From the NCBI GenBank assembly GCA_963932145.1, contig OZ010573.1:26612876-26676875 (forward strand): a stretch of 64,000 nt of DNA, written 5' to 3'. The translations under genes and the position numbers were made by a program. Under the pieces are notes generated by a model. The model saw only the letters and a list, made by a program, of their open reading frames with translations, had not been told where the DNA came from and ran no database searches. Shown here piece after piece: positions 63,339 through 64,000 of this stretch (position 1 is its first letter; every line of letters begins with the position of its first letter). Source of the stretch: Acanthosepion lycidas (taxonomy: Eukaryota; Mollusca; Cephalopoda; Sepiida; Sepiidae).

Positions 63339-63930
63339 GCTTACGGTCCCATCACATTGAAACACTAGTTCTCGTACGATCAGTCAGTTACGTGCCGTGC
63401 GCTTTCTTTCGATGCATGACTGACGAGGCAGATTTTTTTTCCCCGCAGTAGGCTGCCATTTTTTCTGCGGTGGACCAGTTGCCATCCACGGCTATAGAAC
63501 CTGGTCTGTCCTGCTATTTACCCATAGCTGGTGGGAGAAGATGAGAATTCATACCTTTCCCAAGGGTATTAGCATGTAAATGAATGTAATGGATTCGACT
63601 GGAATTCGAACTCGGCTTTCCTACTCCTCACTCCGAGCCGCTATCCATTACTCCACCGTGCCTCCTTACGATCACCGCAGTTAAACAACGGCGAGCCTGA
63701 TCGCTATCTAGGTGCTGTAAGCTTGGATGTGCGGATCCAATTCATGCTGGGTTCGTTATATTCACTTACGGGCAAATGTATAAATCCAACTCTTATCCCC
63801 CCAGCTATGGGGTAATTAGTAAGACTTGTATTATTATTAGTAAGACTAAAATCATTATTATCTAAATAAATAAATAAAATTGCGTAGAAAATATTTCGAT
63901 TTCGGTATTAAATAACCCATATACTTCTAA
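63339..63930 (+). mobile_element. 5S rRNA-headed SINE, copy 3, split by another SINE
   Basis: 5S head starts GCTTACGGTCCCATCACATT, CTCGTACGATCA. It is cut at 63382 and resumes at 63675 with CCGCAGTTAAACAACG, CTATCTAGGTGCTGTAAGC. Then follow a shortened body GGGTTCGTTATATTCACTTA, CCAGCTATGGGGTAATTAG, an (ATTATTAGTAAGACT) duplication and a TTCGGTATTAAATAACCCAT end. Confidence 0.8.
63383..63666 (-). mobile_element. tRNA-derived SINE nested in a 5S-headed SINE
   Basis: Minus strand: CACGGTGGAGTAATGGATAG (box A), GCCGAGTTCGAATTCCAG (box B), central domain, CCAGGTTCTATAGCCG, ending near TGACTGA. Both sides carry TACGATCA (63375-63382 and 63667-63674), a perfect 8-bp target duplication. Confidence 0.9.
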
Positions 63931-64000
63931 CCACCACCCCCACCCCAAAAAAAAAGTCTTAGATTACATATCGAATTATGAGAATCGGTTGCAGAAGCGT

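Overview
This window looks like intergenic or intronic DNA from a repeat-rich animal genome. The best fit is a mollusc, probably an octopus-like cephalopod. That is inference from the mix of elements: many tRNA-headed SINEs that share one central domain, 5S rRNA-headed SINEs, MADE1-like mariner MITEs, a Penelope-like element, a Helitron, and more than twenty long (TA)n arrays. The species cannot be read from the window. I found no convincing host exon, no intact protein-coding gene and no functional rRNA or tRNA gene. Nearly every longer open frame is a translated microsatellite or a piece of a dead transposon.

Layout. 0-8 kb: TG minisatellite, hAT-like element copy 1, a foldback element, a MITE, two C-terminal fragments of a LINE with a restriction-like endonuclease, and a cluster of SINE and LINE 3' ends. 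8-15 kb: GATA/GA/TA arrays, a large inverted repeat, a SINE with a class II tRNA head, a Tc1/mariner relic and a tRNA-bearing foldback. 15-24 kb: a degenerate tandem array, a 5S-headed SINE, a mariner relic, a perfect 154-bp palindrome, MITEs, an LTR fragment and a second tRNA-bearing foldback. 24-32 kb: a purine tract split by a MITE, a 1.6-kb AT-rich element with long inverted ends, an ATT/CTT triplet array and a mariner relic. 32-44 kb: a hammerhead-like motif, an LTR with primer-binding site, a foldback, two SINE heads (5S and class II tRNA), a LINE ORF2 tail, and hAT copy 2 with an exact 8-bp target duplication. 44-48 kb: a Helitron inside a TA array, then a truncated Penelope-like element with a hammerhead-like motif in each terminal repeat. 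48-64 kb: pyrimidine tracts, a structured SINE family, a LINE split by a mariner, several SINE clusters, a LINE endonuclease relic and two clear nested SINE insertions.

The elements do not form a pathway. They record successive insertions. The least routine signals are: two hammerhead-like ribozyme motifs 1,013 bp apart flanking a Penelope fragment; a SINE family with a compensated hairpin in all three copies; tripartite 5S + tRNA-like SINEs; MITEs with nearly the same 80-bp form as human MADE1; and a perfect spacer-free palindrome. All calls come from reading the sequence and recalled family knowledge, without database searches. Ends of degenerate repeats are good to about 10-30 bp.
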